A DNA stretch of 64,000 bases from the NCBI GenBank assembly GCA_000469685.2, contig LS997565.1:26413645-26477644 (forward strand). The letters run 5' to 3'. Under the pieces are notes generated by a model that saw only the letters and a list, made by a program, of their open reading frames with translations, did not search any database and was not told where the DNA came from. Made by a program: the position numbers and the translations under genes. Positions 10,431 through 20,301 of this stretch are shown piece by piece; position 1 is the stretch's first letter, and every line of letters starts with the position of its first letter. Source of the stretch: Haemonchus contortus. Its lineage: Eukaryota > Nematoda > Chromadorea > Rhabditida > Trichostrongylidae.

Positions 10431-11771
10431 ACCAACGTGCCGTACTGAATTTCCGGTTTTGTACGTCATCATTGGCGTTCAAAGCTCGGTTCACGGAGCT
10501 GGTCGCTATCCCACAGATCGGCAGTTGATATTTTTGAAGAATCTTTTAGCGTTGTACGTACCATTCTTGCTCCCTTCTTCTTGACATTGTAAGCATCCGA
10601 AGGTGAAAGAGATCGTGATATAAGAATCCGTGAGAGAAGCTGACCGTAGCGAAAGGAAAAGCCTGAGTGAGATGCCATCAGCCGAGTGGAGTGTAGACCA
10701 GAGGAAGCCGCTTTTCCTTTCATTGTGTAACCTTACTTAACCCGTATAGAAATGTTAGTTCGCTGTATCCATGACTAAACACATTAAGCGTATTCAAGAG
10801 TCGCAGATGGCTAGTAGAGGAAGGCAGTCGACAAAGCCTTCGTCCTTCATTAAGCTGATGGCCCACGTTCCTCTTGCCTGTCGCCTCTGGGCCCATCATC
10901 TAGTGCCTCTACTGCCTACCTACTGATCTCAACTACTCAAGATCAAGGTCCCACATGGACAGTTCACGCATTCTATAATGTATTTCTGATAAAACTTCTA
11001 TTCGCAATCGTGTTTCGCTGAACACCCGAGTATGAATGTAAGGTTCACGATGTCATCTGTGCGGGGATTATCGCACCAGATTACTCGTAGCAGCGAGGTT
11101 GGACAGCTGGGAGGATAGCCAAAATGAAAGTATTAATTAGTTCGGCTCTTGATTCTCAACGAGAAGATGAAGCATTATCTACTTCGTTCCTTGATCGCAA
11201 CCTTTTGACCTGTGTACGACGACGGTAGCCTTTCAGCGATTACGGCATAGTTTGGCTAGTTTCTATACCGTCATCTCTTACATTTATTTCTCCTTCCATA
11301 CACTTTTGTACTATCATGAAGTCATTCTTATCTCCACAATTACTCTCTGAAAAATCTTCTTTAGACAGGCCAACTATGCGCGCAACGACTGGTCCGGGTT
11401 CGAGTTTTTTTCGATAGTATTAGTAAACTATAGTTTCACCCTAGGGCTTGCATGGTTCAGTAAAGAGCACTGCTTTGAGTCGAAGTTTTTGAGCGAGCAC
11501 ACATTTTAACTTGAACTAGCAAGTGTTTTGATCAGGTTTATGGAAGTAACGATAATATATGTCTACTAAGATGTACGTTTTTTCGACTCGAATGAGTTCG
11601 TACTGGTAATCTGTCGTTGCAATCACCAACGAACTTACGCCAGTTAAGTGTGTAGGTAGTGAAGACTAATTTACAAAATCCATTAGTTTGAAAAGTTCTC
11701 CTGAGTCTTGCCTAACCTGGTTAAGCTCCCTCTCGGTGCCTTTCGTGAGATTTGAAAAATACTTCAAGGGC
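10431..11771. other. Intergenic, nothing recognised
   Basis: About 1.3 kb between the MITE and the first SINE. It has only short ORFs (for example 10469-10723 minus, 84 codons) with no family resemblance and no splice-consistent extension. No repeat shared with the rest of the window was seen. Confidence 0.4.
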
Positions 11772-12072
11772 GGAGGTGGTGTAGTGGCAAGGGGCGCACT
11801 ATATCACACGCATGGTCAAGGGTTCGAATCACGGATTGATGCCCGCCTAGTCCAACTGATCCTTCCATCCCTCCGGGGTCGGTGAATTGGTGCCAGACTC
11901 GCTTGGGAGGATAAAAGCGCTGACTTGTACATCGGCTGGCCACCGCAAGTCATTTTATAGGCCACATACGCACTCATTACGCCACTACGATTCTGAATGG
12001 GAGTCGAGGGCGGGGGCGCATCCCTCAGACGGAATTGATTACCGCCAAAAACTTCATCCTTCATCCTTTATT
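11772..12072 (+). mobile_element. tRNA-derived SINE, copy 1 (full length)
   Basis: Starts GGAGGTGGTGTAGTGGCAAG (box A-like) and has GGGTTCGAATCA about 50 bp later (box B-like), as in a tRNA-type pol III promoter. A body of about 200 bp follows and the element ends in a CTTCATCC/TTTATT-type tail. Two more copies are at 39186-39427 (plus, head truncated) and 49264-49568 (minus), with high identity in the body (CTTCCATCCCTCCGGGGTCG and others). It depends on a LINE for movement and encodes no protein. Confidence 0.85.
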
Positions 12073-12824
12073 GAGGCCGTAGTTTTCAGCAAACTTGCCC
12101 TTTCCAAGCGACAGGTTCTTGTACACTCGTCGTTCGTTCGTCTCTGCTCTTGACGGCGCTGACTTCTCAGCCGTCATCTCTGCATTTCTCCATATTCTAC
12201 ACCAGAGTAACCGCATCCCTTCTCTTTGTCTGCAACTCCTTGTGGCTCTCACGGCTTTGTGCCCTTTCCATCAGATAAGACCCTCCAACAGTCTCGCGCG
12301 CACTGTCTATGGTTTCAAGCCAATTCTCAGAAGTTCAATCAGATAAAAATTTCTGACATTTCTCGTGGCCCCGACTTTCTTAGCGAAGCGTTCCCGTCAA
12401 GAGCAGTGGGATAAGTCAGGGTTGCCACCTCTGAGGACCACAGTTGGGGATAGGGTATACCTCCGAGATCCCGACTATTTCCTCTCTCCAGTCCCTCCTG
12501 TGCATGTTTACATGAACTAGGTTGAGAAACGCTTTGAAATCTCCGGACCCGAGTTCACTTCTCCAAGGATTCCTAGTGAAGGAGGCTGCTCTCCTCCTGC
12601 ATGGAGCTGTTCCTACCACCTGTTGGAAACCGCCGATTTCTTCACATAGCTGTGACCTCATTTCTGCAAAAGAACTACTTCTATTTCTCACACCTAACTT
12701 CCCTTATTCATGCTAACCTTTCGTATGATTTACATCACTTTCTTTATTTCGTGTAGTTCGTCGCCATTTCATTCATATAATTCGGCAAGTACGCAGTGAC
12801 CAAGAAAAATTCGATTTCGACTCA
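12073..12824. other. Intergenic, nothing recognised
   Basis: About 750 bp with several overlapping short ORFs on both strands, none resembling a known family. It precedes the 243-codon ORF and may be part of the same unidentified unit. Confidence 0.35.
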
Positions 12825-13556
12825 TTGTGCCACTCTACATTCATGAAGCGCTGGCAGATAAGCGTTCTCGATCATGAATTCTGCCAAGCTGATGCACTGC
12901 GTGACACCGATTCACCCGTGTCCCTTCCAGTTGGCCACATCCTTGGTCATGTTGAAAAAATAGACCAGACAGATTGCATGGTCTCCACCTTGCGCGGTAC
13001 CTTTCCATGGCCCCCACCAGCGAGCCATTTCGAGACAGTTGCTTCTTATTTAGAACTTCCTGAAGAAAGTACTTCCTCTAATGGCTCCTTCAACTACTTC
13101 CTCGCAAGCCGTCAGTACTTCTTCCTTACGTTTCTCTTACGCGGGCGTGGACAGACGTCAAAAGCCGCAGTTTCAGTAAGAGAAGTAGCGGAACAGTCAC
13201 CCGCACCTCACCCAGTGGTTCCAGCAGCACCAGCTTGCCAGGTCCAGCCGGTCAATCGACCTACGGTAAACACTATTCATAACCTTCCCACGTTTGCTTC
13301 TCCGGATTTCGCCCATCGCCTTATCGCTGGTCAACCGTGTAAAACCTGTTCTCTCTTTGTGACCGAATTTTTCCTTCCATACCTCCTCGCCAGCGAAATC
13401 CTTTTGGAGCTCTACAGTTACATCCAAACTGGCGACTATCTGTCCTTCAGATACGCAAGACGTCTGTTCCCGCATATCTTCAGAGATTGTCCGGATCAGA
13501 CTCGTCGTCTCCTCATTGAAGAGCTAATGCCTCTAGACCACGCCATCCCTTTCTGA
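12825..13556 (+). CDS. Unidentified ORF, 243 codons
   Basis: A single open frame from ATG at 12825 to TGA at 13554-13556. The start may be further upstream, because the frame is readable from about 12770. The product is mixed polar and hydrophobic with a central Pro/Ala/Val-rich stretch (APHPVVPAAPA), a TCSLF segment, and a C-terminal third rich in Leu, Arg and Asp (FRYARRLFPHIFRD). I recognise no family. The last 59 codons are the first unit of a 180-bp tandem triplication, and the two following units keep the same frame, each ending in its own stop. No clear splice sites or poly-A signal were found. It may be a fragment of a degraded mobile element or a chance ORF in GC-richer DNA. Confidence 0.25.
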   Translation: MCHSTFMKRWQISVLDHEFCQADALRDTDSPVSLPVGHILGHVEKIDQTDCMVSTLRGTFPWPPPASHFETVASYLELPEESTSSNGSFNYFLASRQYFFLTFLLRGRGQTSKAAVSVREVAEQSPAPHPVVPAAPACQVQPVNRPTVNTIHNLPTFASPDFAHRLIAGQPCKTCSLFVTEFFLPYLLASEILLELYSYIQTGDYLSFRYARRLFPHIFRDCPDQTRRLLIEELMPLDHAIPF

Positions 13557-13917
13557 ACAAACCTCCTCGCCAGCGAAATCCTTTTGGAGCTCTACAGTTA
13601 CATCCAAACTGGCGGCTATCTGTCCTTCAGATACGCAAGACGTCTGTTCCCGCATATCTTCAGAGATTGTCCGGATCAGACTCGTCGTCTCCTCATTGAA
13701 GAGCTAATGCCTCTAGACCACGCCATCCCTTTCTGAACAAACCTCCTCGCCAGCGAAATCCTTTTGGAGCTCTACAGTTACATCCAAACTGGCGGCTATC
13801 TGTCCTTCAGATACGCAAGACGTCTGTTCCCGCATATCTTCAGAGATTGTCCGGATCAGACTCGTCATCTCTTCATTGAAGAGCTAATGCCTCTAGACCA
13901 CGCCATCCTTTTCTGAA
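13381..13917 (+). repeat. Tandem triplication, 180-bp unit x 3
   Basis: Units begin ACCTCCTCGCCAGCGAAATC at 13381, 13561 and 13741, exactly 180 bp apart. Units 1 and 2 differ at one base (GACTAT versus GGCTAT). Unit 3 has about three changes and diverges at its end (13917). The first unit lies inside the 12825-13556 ORF. Because 180 is divisible by three, each unit keeps the same reading frame but ends in TGA. Near-identity points to a recent slippage or unequal exchange, or ongoing homogenisation. Confidence 0.95.
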
Positions 13918-14229
13918 CGCTTTGCAGGGCGTCATCGATGACGTTGTAAGCAAAGGATACGCTGACAGTTACTCCAAGAGGGTCTGCTCCAACAAGTCAT
14001 TTTTCCACAGTCGCCTCCTCCTTTCCCAGTTTTCTACCAACTCATCAACAAAGGTGCAAGACAAAGAGTTGTGTTTGGAGCCGAAGACCTCTTCATTCCT
14101 GGACTGGATAGACACAAATTGCACCTCGTAATTCGATACCATTACGCTGCGAAGGTTCTTATCCACTCGCCTCTCAACCTACAAGAGACACGCTGTACAG
14201 GAGCAACAGCCAGAGAGGTTGAAGAAGTG

Positions 14230-16290
14230 TCAAGATATTATACGTAAGACGGAGAAGACATTAAACTAAATGGCGTAGTATGTAGAGTACATTGGAAAGG
14301 TCGTCTCCTTTGTCAGCAAGAATAGTGGTCAGCCGGGACACCCAAGAACCATAGCTACAAGGGTAGGCACGGAGGAGGGGTATGGAAAGCAATATTTGGG
14401 CTTGCACAACAAGCCGGCTGTCCTGAGTAGGAGAAGTATAAGTTTTATCTGAGCCATGATGATGCTATCAGATCAGTAGCTAACGACGGCTCTCCTTAGC
14501 GGGTAATCTGAATGACCCCACTGACAGCGGAAGAAGAAAATTAGAAAGGATTAATGAAGGTAGAGGGTTAGGAATAAGAAACGAAGAAGCAGAAAGTGTC
14601 CCTGACTTGGTAAGAGCTCACGATCTTGCAGTCTCCAGTTTCTTCGCGGAAATGAATGAACTTAGAAGGTTCTCTATAGCACTGGAGAGAGAGGAACGAA
14701 AATCGACCTATTTATCGCTAAGGCGATCATTCTCCCGAGATCGTAGCAATATCAAGGTGCTGCCTGGCGAAAAGTTGGCTCTGCAGCACATGCCTCTCGT
14801 AGCGATATAATCATCGGGTTAACGCAGTGGACAATTTCCAGAGCGGAGCGGAAAATCAGGTGGTGGATGCCGCATGAAGCGGAGAAGGAGAACCCCAAAT
14901 GGGAATAATTGAATCTGGTCTGCCAGTTCCCCAATGACCGATCTAGCAGACTGCAGGAATCATCTCACCATGTGCAAGGAAATCGCTGGAGGAATCTCTA
15001 GGTGAATTCAGAGGAGGCTTAACGGCGTGGTTGTGGGTTGATGAATTTCAGCAAATTATGAAAGAGAAGAAAGCCGCATATTGGCGCTGACAGAAAACTC
15101 GAGCTCCAAAAGGCCTTAGCTGTTTCAGAAGGTCGCAAAAGGCTGTCTTAGCGGAGGCGAAGACTATGGAAATGATCGAGGAGCTTGACGATCTACAAAA
15201 AGAGAGTTGATGCTCCGGCCGGCTAAAGCCTTATAGCGGGTCACTCAGGTCATCGGACTGGTGAGAGTTCCAAAAAATTTTGAGAGTCTAATCTCGAGAA
15301 AGCCTGATGAGATCGGATAAAGCGAGAAATAAAACTCGCACAGGCACATAAGCGAAGAATTCTTAAGTGGAAACAATTTACAAGTAAAGGCAACGACTGG
15401 TCCCTCTCGAACAGAGCATGAGGTGGGCGGTGCACTGGGGAAACGAAAAATGGGAGAGCGACTGGTTCGGGTGAAGTACCAATGAGGCATAGAAGGCGTT
15501 CGCTGAGCACGAAAAACACGCCCGGTTTCAAACGCTAAAAATGCTGAAGGAAGAATCCGAGATTCAAGAATAAGCTGTTTCATCGATCCAGCATTCAAGC
15601 AGAAGAGGGACGCGATGGAGTGGGTTCAGGTTGAATGCATACACAATAAACATACACAAGCGACTAGTCGACTTGACAGAACTCACATTAACAGTTCGGT
15701 TTCATGCCAGAAGTTTACAACGGAGATACTTTTATAGCAAGGCAAGTGATGGAGGTGTATTGGGAGAAGCAGTGCCCTCCCAGATGATCTGGAGACGTCT
15801 TTGAACCACCTACCACAATCAGCTCTCGTGAGAACGCTACGAAACCGAGACGTCCCGAAGGGTTGATCTTCGTGGTCGGCAATATGAGATCGTTCTAAAA
15901 CAGCTACGTGCAATGCACATGGTTTAACATATGCAATAGACAAATGTAGCTGGGGTACACCATGAGTCAGCTCTGAGCCCGTTCATCTTCCTGCTTATAG
16001 GAGGAGGAAGGACCTTTGAACACCATCCTTTATGCTGATGACTTCGCTCTTATAGCGGATAGCAGGAAAGAAAGGGCAAGCTATGGAGTTGACAGCAAGT
16101 GATGGCGGAGAATAGACTTTGACTGAGCATGAAGAAGAACAATTCAGATTGAAAGTTCGATTACAACTGATTTCCGTGCACCCCTCGGAGCAGGGAGTTA
16201 GGCAAGTTTAGCCTGTTAAAGCCATCGAAAGAGTACAGCAGTTCCGGAGCAAGGCTTAGTGCAGTGTCGGATCAAGAGAATATGGTGAGT
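14230..16290 (+). pseudogene. RTE-type LINE, heavily degraded endonuclease and reverse transcriptase
   Basis: On the plus strand, scattered in-frame pieces match an RTE-class LINE in the right order. Near 14590-14810 there is an endonuclease C-terminal part (PDLVRAHDLAVSSFF, later SNIKVLPGEKLALQHMP). Around 15000-15200 come the lysine-rich linker and (EE)LDDLQKES. At about 15950-16045 the RT palm appears, with a degenerate SALSPFIF box and LYADDFALIA (the catalytic aspartates, coded at about 16029-16058). Then follows a KAIERVQQF segment. Many stops and frameshifts lie between, so it is old and dead. It ends just before the mariner at 16364. It would have encoded the endonuclease and RT for target-primed integration. 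Confidence 0.7.
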
Positions 16291-16363
16291 GAATTACGAA
16301 ACAAATTCTTGTGCCATGTACAGTTTTCCTCTCGACATACGAACTTGTATCGCCATTCAGTTA

Positions 16364-17264
16364 CGAGGGTTGCCTTTTATATTTCGGGATTGAGAAACCC
16401 TAATGTTGCAATCTGGCAACTGAGAGCGTAAAGTTTGACATTTTTGAGGTTATACTTACTCAGAACGTTTTGACATATGAGCGCTCCTTGCGTTGTTTAC
16501 ACTATCTTGAAAATTTACTCAGGTCCTTGGCGCCCCTACCCCCACTTAGGCCAAACCTCCTTCCACCTTAACCTCTTCCTCCCCTAGAAATGCTCAGAAA
16601 ATATGATCGCGGTGCTTCGGAACACGTTTATGACATCAACACAGGTGATGGATCATGGGTTTACGCGTATGAGCCCGAAAGTAAACAGCGGTCGACCGTG
16701 TGGGTATTCCAAGATGAGCCAAATCCAACAAAAACCGCGCGCGCACGATGCACTTCCAAGTAAGTGGTCGCCTGTTTTTCTGGAAAAACTGGACATGTCG
16801 CAGCCGTACCACTAGAACAAGCAGAACAGTCAATTCTGAGTGGTATACAACCATTTGTTTGCCAGTTGTATTCCAGAAACAGAAAACCAACAGCCGATCA
16901 CTCTTCACCACGACAATGCGAGCTCCCACACATCGGCTCAAACAACTGCATTTTGAGCATTCAAAACAACGATTTGATGAGCCATCGGCCATACAGTCCC
17001 CGGGTGACTTCTTCTTATCCCGTACGTAAAAGATAGAATGAGATGTCAACGTTTTTCTACACCTGAAGAAGCCGTTGATTCGTTCAGAATGCATGTTTTC
17101 GAGTTACCTCAATCAGAGTGGCAAAAGTGCTTCAAAAATTGGTTTGAGCGCATGCAAAAGTGTATAGCTCTCAATGGGGGATATTTTTAAAGGGAGTAAA
17201 GCGATTTTCAATGATTACCATTTATTTTTGTTTTCTAATCCTGAAATGTAAAAGGCAACCTACG
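16364..17264 (+). mobile_element. mariner transposon, internally deleted, 901 bp
   Basis: Flanked by TA (16362-16363 and 17265-17266), with inverted ends CGAGGGTTGCCTTTTATATT and the near match at the right end. Plus-strand coding from about 16588 matches the C-terminal two thirds of a mariner transposase: YDRGASEHVYDINTGDGSW (first catalytic Asp), KTGHVA, HHDNASSH (second Asp, in a shifted frame), and a C-terminal QSEWQKCFKNWFERMQKC. The N-terminal helix-turn-helix is missing. The third-Asp block SPDLAPxD is collapsed to SPGDFF, and there are stops and frameshifts. Full mariners are about 1.3 kb, so some 0.4 kb is lost. Not able to transpose by itself. Confidence 0.85.
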
Positions 17265-17266
17265 TA

Positions 17267-20200
17267 GAAACCCTACCTCATACCTCCCTTCCCTGCTCTA
17301 TAGAATCATTCGTTCCTGTGAGTGACGCAGCGGCAATAGGGGTCTGATTCAGTGGTGATATTTTCGCTTGGGAGCTCATAATGTTGCTTTCCTCGAACAT
17401 TTCACAAAGGGAAGCGCGACCGCAACCTTGCTCACGTGATGCAAAACTTCTGAAGGTGGCCTCGAGAATTAAATCGCATCTTCCTCTAACTCATGCAGAA
17501 TAAACTCTTTCAGTTGCAGTTATTTCACGGTAGCCGCCCACAGTGCTGTATGAGCACTGCATACCCAAAGTAAAATGACGAGTATTGGCATGTGACTTCT
17601 CTTGAGACGCCCCTACAACCCCTCTTTGTAGCGAGTTGTGCTAAAGTATTCTGATGATTCTAGTCTGGTTCAAAAGAAATCGTGCATTGGTCGCCATGTT
17701 CTCGCCACAATTGAATGAATTTAAATTTCGCCCCACACAGTAATATCAATGGACCATGATCATTTGCTCTTTGCATTCTGAGGAAGATCATATAAATGGT
17801 ATTTTAGGGAAAATGACCCCTTATATTTTGCTCTCCTAGCTTCTTCAGCCCAATAACAGGATATACGAAACAGTTCCATCGTTTCAGAAGAGAGTGGTGC
17901 ACCCTCACATTTCAATTCCCCTCATCTCTTAATTCCCATGGTCTGTTGAAATAACCCTATGACATCGCGCCAATTGACGTGTAATCGCTGCCGCATTCTT
18001 CAGAACTGGGTGAGGAGGGAAACTCCATGGGGAAACGGGGCACGGGGAAATTTCTTGTGCTCACGTTGCGGTCATTGCGGTGATGGTGTTGTTAGCTAAA
18101 TATCAGGGAAAGTAAAAGAACTGCTGCGCAGAGGGTTAAGCAAGTTTGCGCGTTGGTGGGTGCTTCGCGCTATTCCTTGTATGGGATATGCTCTCAAGAA
18201 GTAATGGCTGATACAGTTACAGATACAGCCAGTGTACAGTTCACTCCAAAAAAAAGATGAAATTGAATTGTGAAGGACGACTCTGATTACTCCCATCATT
18301 TTGGGTATCGGCAACGGAGACTCTGGACTGTACTTTGGTTTATCGAACCCTGTACAATCTATTTCTTGATTTCACTAACAACACTAACAATAGTATCTTA
18401 CCAAATCAACAGAAGGGCGAACGGTTCAGATCTCTTATCAACCACAGTGCTTCGGTAACGCCGGTAAACCTATTCAAAACAGTCGATTGATTGCCTCGTT
18501 CAACTTATAGTGTACAATGCGCAGGAAGAGGGTTAAGAAAGGAAGAATATGAGGAGCTCAAGTGGCACGGCTGAGGCAACGTATGAGGTTACTGGCACAA
18601 AACAATCTTGTGAGCAATGTACTTGAACTACAGAAATCGAAGAGTATCCGAAGTTTGTTTTTCTCGTGGGCAAACCCATGGCTTGTCGAGGTCCAGAATT
18701 GACCCTTCAAATACGAGCTAACCGTAAGTAGAGGTATAAGAGGTATGAGGCAGGCTGGCTTTGGTTCGGGTGTAGATGCCCTACGAACTGCACCATATCT
18801 GCCCGGAATAGCGATAGTTGGTTTTTCAGCTCTGACTATTATTAATCGCGCCAAACAACAACTAATAAAGTATGTGGGCATACCTACAGTGGTTGGAAAG
18901 CGGACAATTTAAATCGCTAATAATTTCTCGATATTCCGCTAATATCGCGAAGAAATTTCCATCAAGTAAAATTCATTAAAAAATCATTCGCAACCTCATA
19001 AGCATGTTGCTATCTGTTAAGAACAATCACTATTCTGAAATTACAACAATGATCAGAATGGCGGATTGGGCAGCTATAAAAGTGAACGAAAGAGCTTTTA
19101 GCTCAAAAACACGTCTAAAAGAGTGCTAGAGAAAGAGACCTGTGTGGGCCAGGGCGGCCCGCTAGAGAACTGAAACTGATAGGGCGGTCTCCTGCGCGTT
19201 TGTATGACTGACTCACTTTGGAACAGTCTCGGCAAAAAAGGAGAAACCTAGATCTACCATCCATGTCCGCGACTTATTATAAAAATTCAGAGTTAGTTCT
19301 AGCATGAAAAGAGGCTTCCGCCGATACGCCTGTGAAATAGTTTCACTATTTGGGCGGTTCTCTGAACTAATGTATATTTACAGAAATAAAACTTTCACGA
19401 ATAATCATAGACGAGTTTCTTAGTATGATCTATATGGGCGGTTGGATTATAAGCGAGAAATCAGAAAGTCGTCTCCTCATAAGTGATGACAAAATCCCAA
19501 GGAGAGAACTGGACGGAGGTTCGTCTTTGCCTGCTGACGCAAAGTTCGTGGTGAAAGTTTGGTCGAGATAACGAATGAGCGACATGGGAGAACTCGAAAA
19601 AACGAGCATTCTCAGTAGATTTAATGTAACGAGGTGAGGGTAGTGTCACCATAGTGACCGAGGGTATCTGTCGAAAATTTCGTATTAGTCCATACATTAT
19701 AGTAACGCGTATAAGCTAACATAAACGGCTCCCTTTTTCCTGTTGTTTAACCATTTAATAACCATTCTGTCCACCTATATTCATACATGTACTATACATA
19801 TGTAGTTCTTTACGAGTTCGAATCCGGCTTTTCCTCGGCTGAAACCCATTGAAACTTAAGACAAGCATTTAGCTTTAGAGCTCTTTTCAGGCGGTTCTGA
19901 GCACACCTCGTTCCAATTATTCACGGTCCGTTACAAATAGGTCGAAGATGAACATCGATCTGATCTACAGGTTGCCATTACATGCAATCATCTGATATGC
20001 GATGGGCATACAAACGAATTGCGTCCTTCTGTAGCGTTTCTACGAAAGCTTTCATAGAATTGGGAGAAATCAGTAGTATTGAGAAAATTTCGGCAGCTAC
20101 CTCCCGCACAACCTGGTGATTTTTTCACATTGCACTACTGTCAAGTAAAGTTGAGTGGAGCTTTTCAGTATATAGCAATAGAAGGATAAAAGATTTAGGC

Positions 20201-20299
20201 GAGGATGAACTTTATTTCAATACGTTCGAGCATTCGCGACTTCTTTTCAGTGGTGTTTGAACATGTGCGACGTACACCATAGCTTGCGAGGTGAAAATA
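17267..20299. other. 3-kb intergenic region without recognisable genes
   Basis: Only short ORFs, including one of 107 codons on the minus strand (18558-18881) that I do not recognise. At about 19748 a TTTAACCATTTAATAACCAT stretch resembles a diverged left end of the TTAACCCATTG MITE seen at 2119. The area 19140-19450 has several GGGCGG words. No exon chain could be assembled. Confidence 0.4.
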
Positions 20300-20301
20300 T
20301 A

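Noticed and set aside
16636..17094. 152-codon ORF on the minus strand
   Set aside because: It is the antisense of the mariner transposase at 16364-17264, whose plus-strand motifs are unambiguous.
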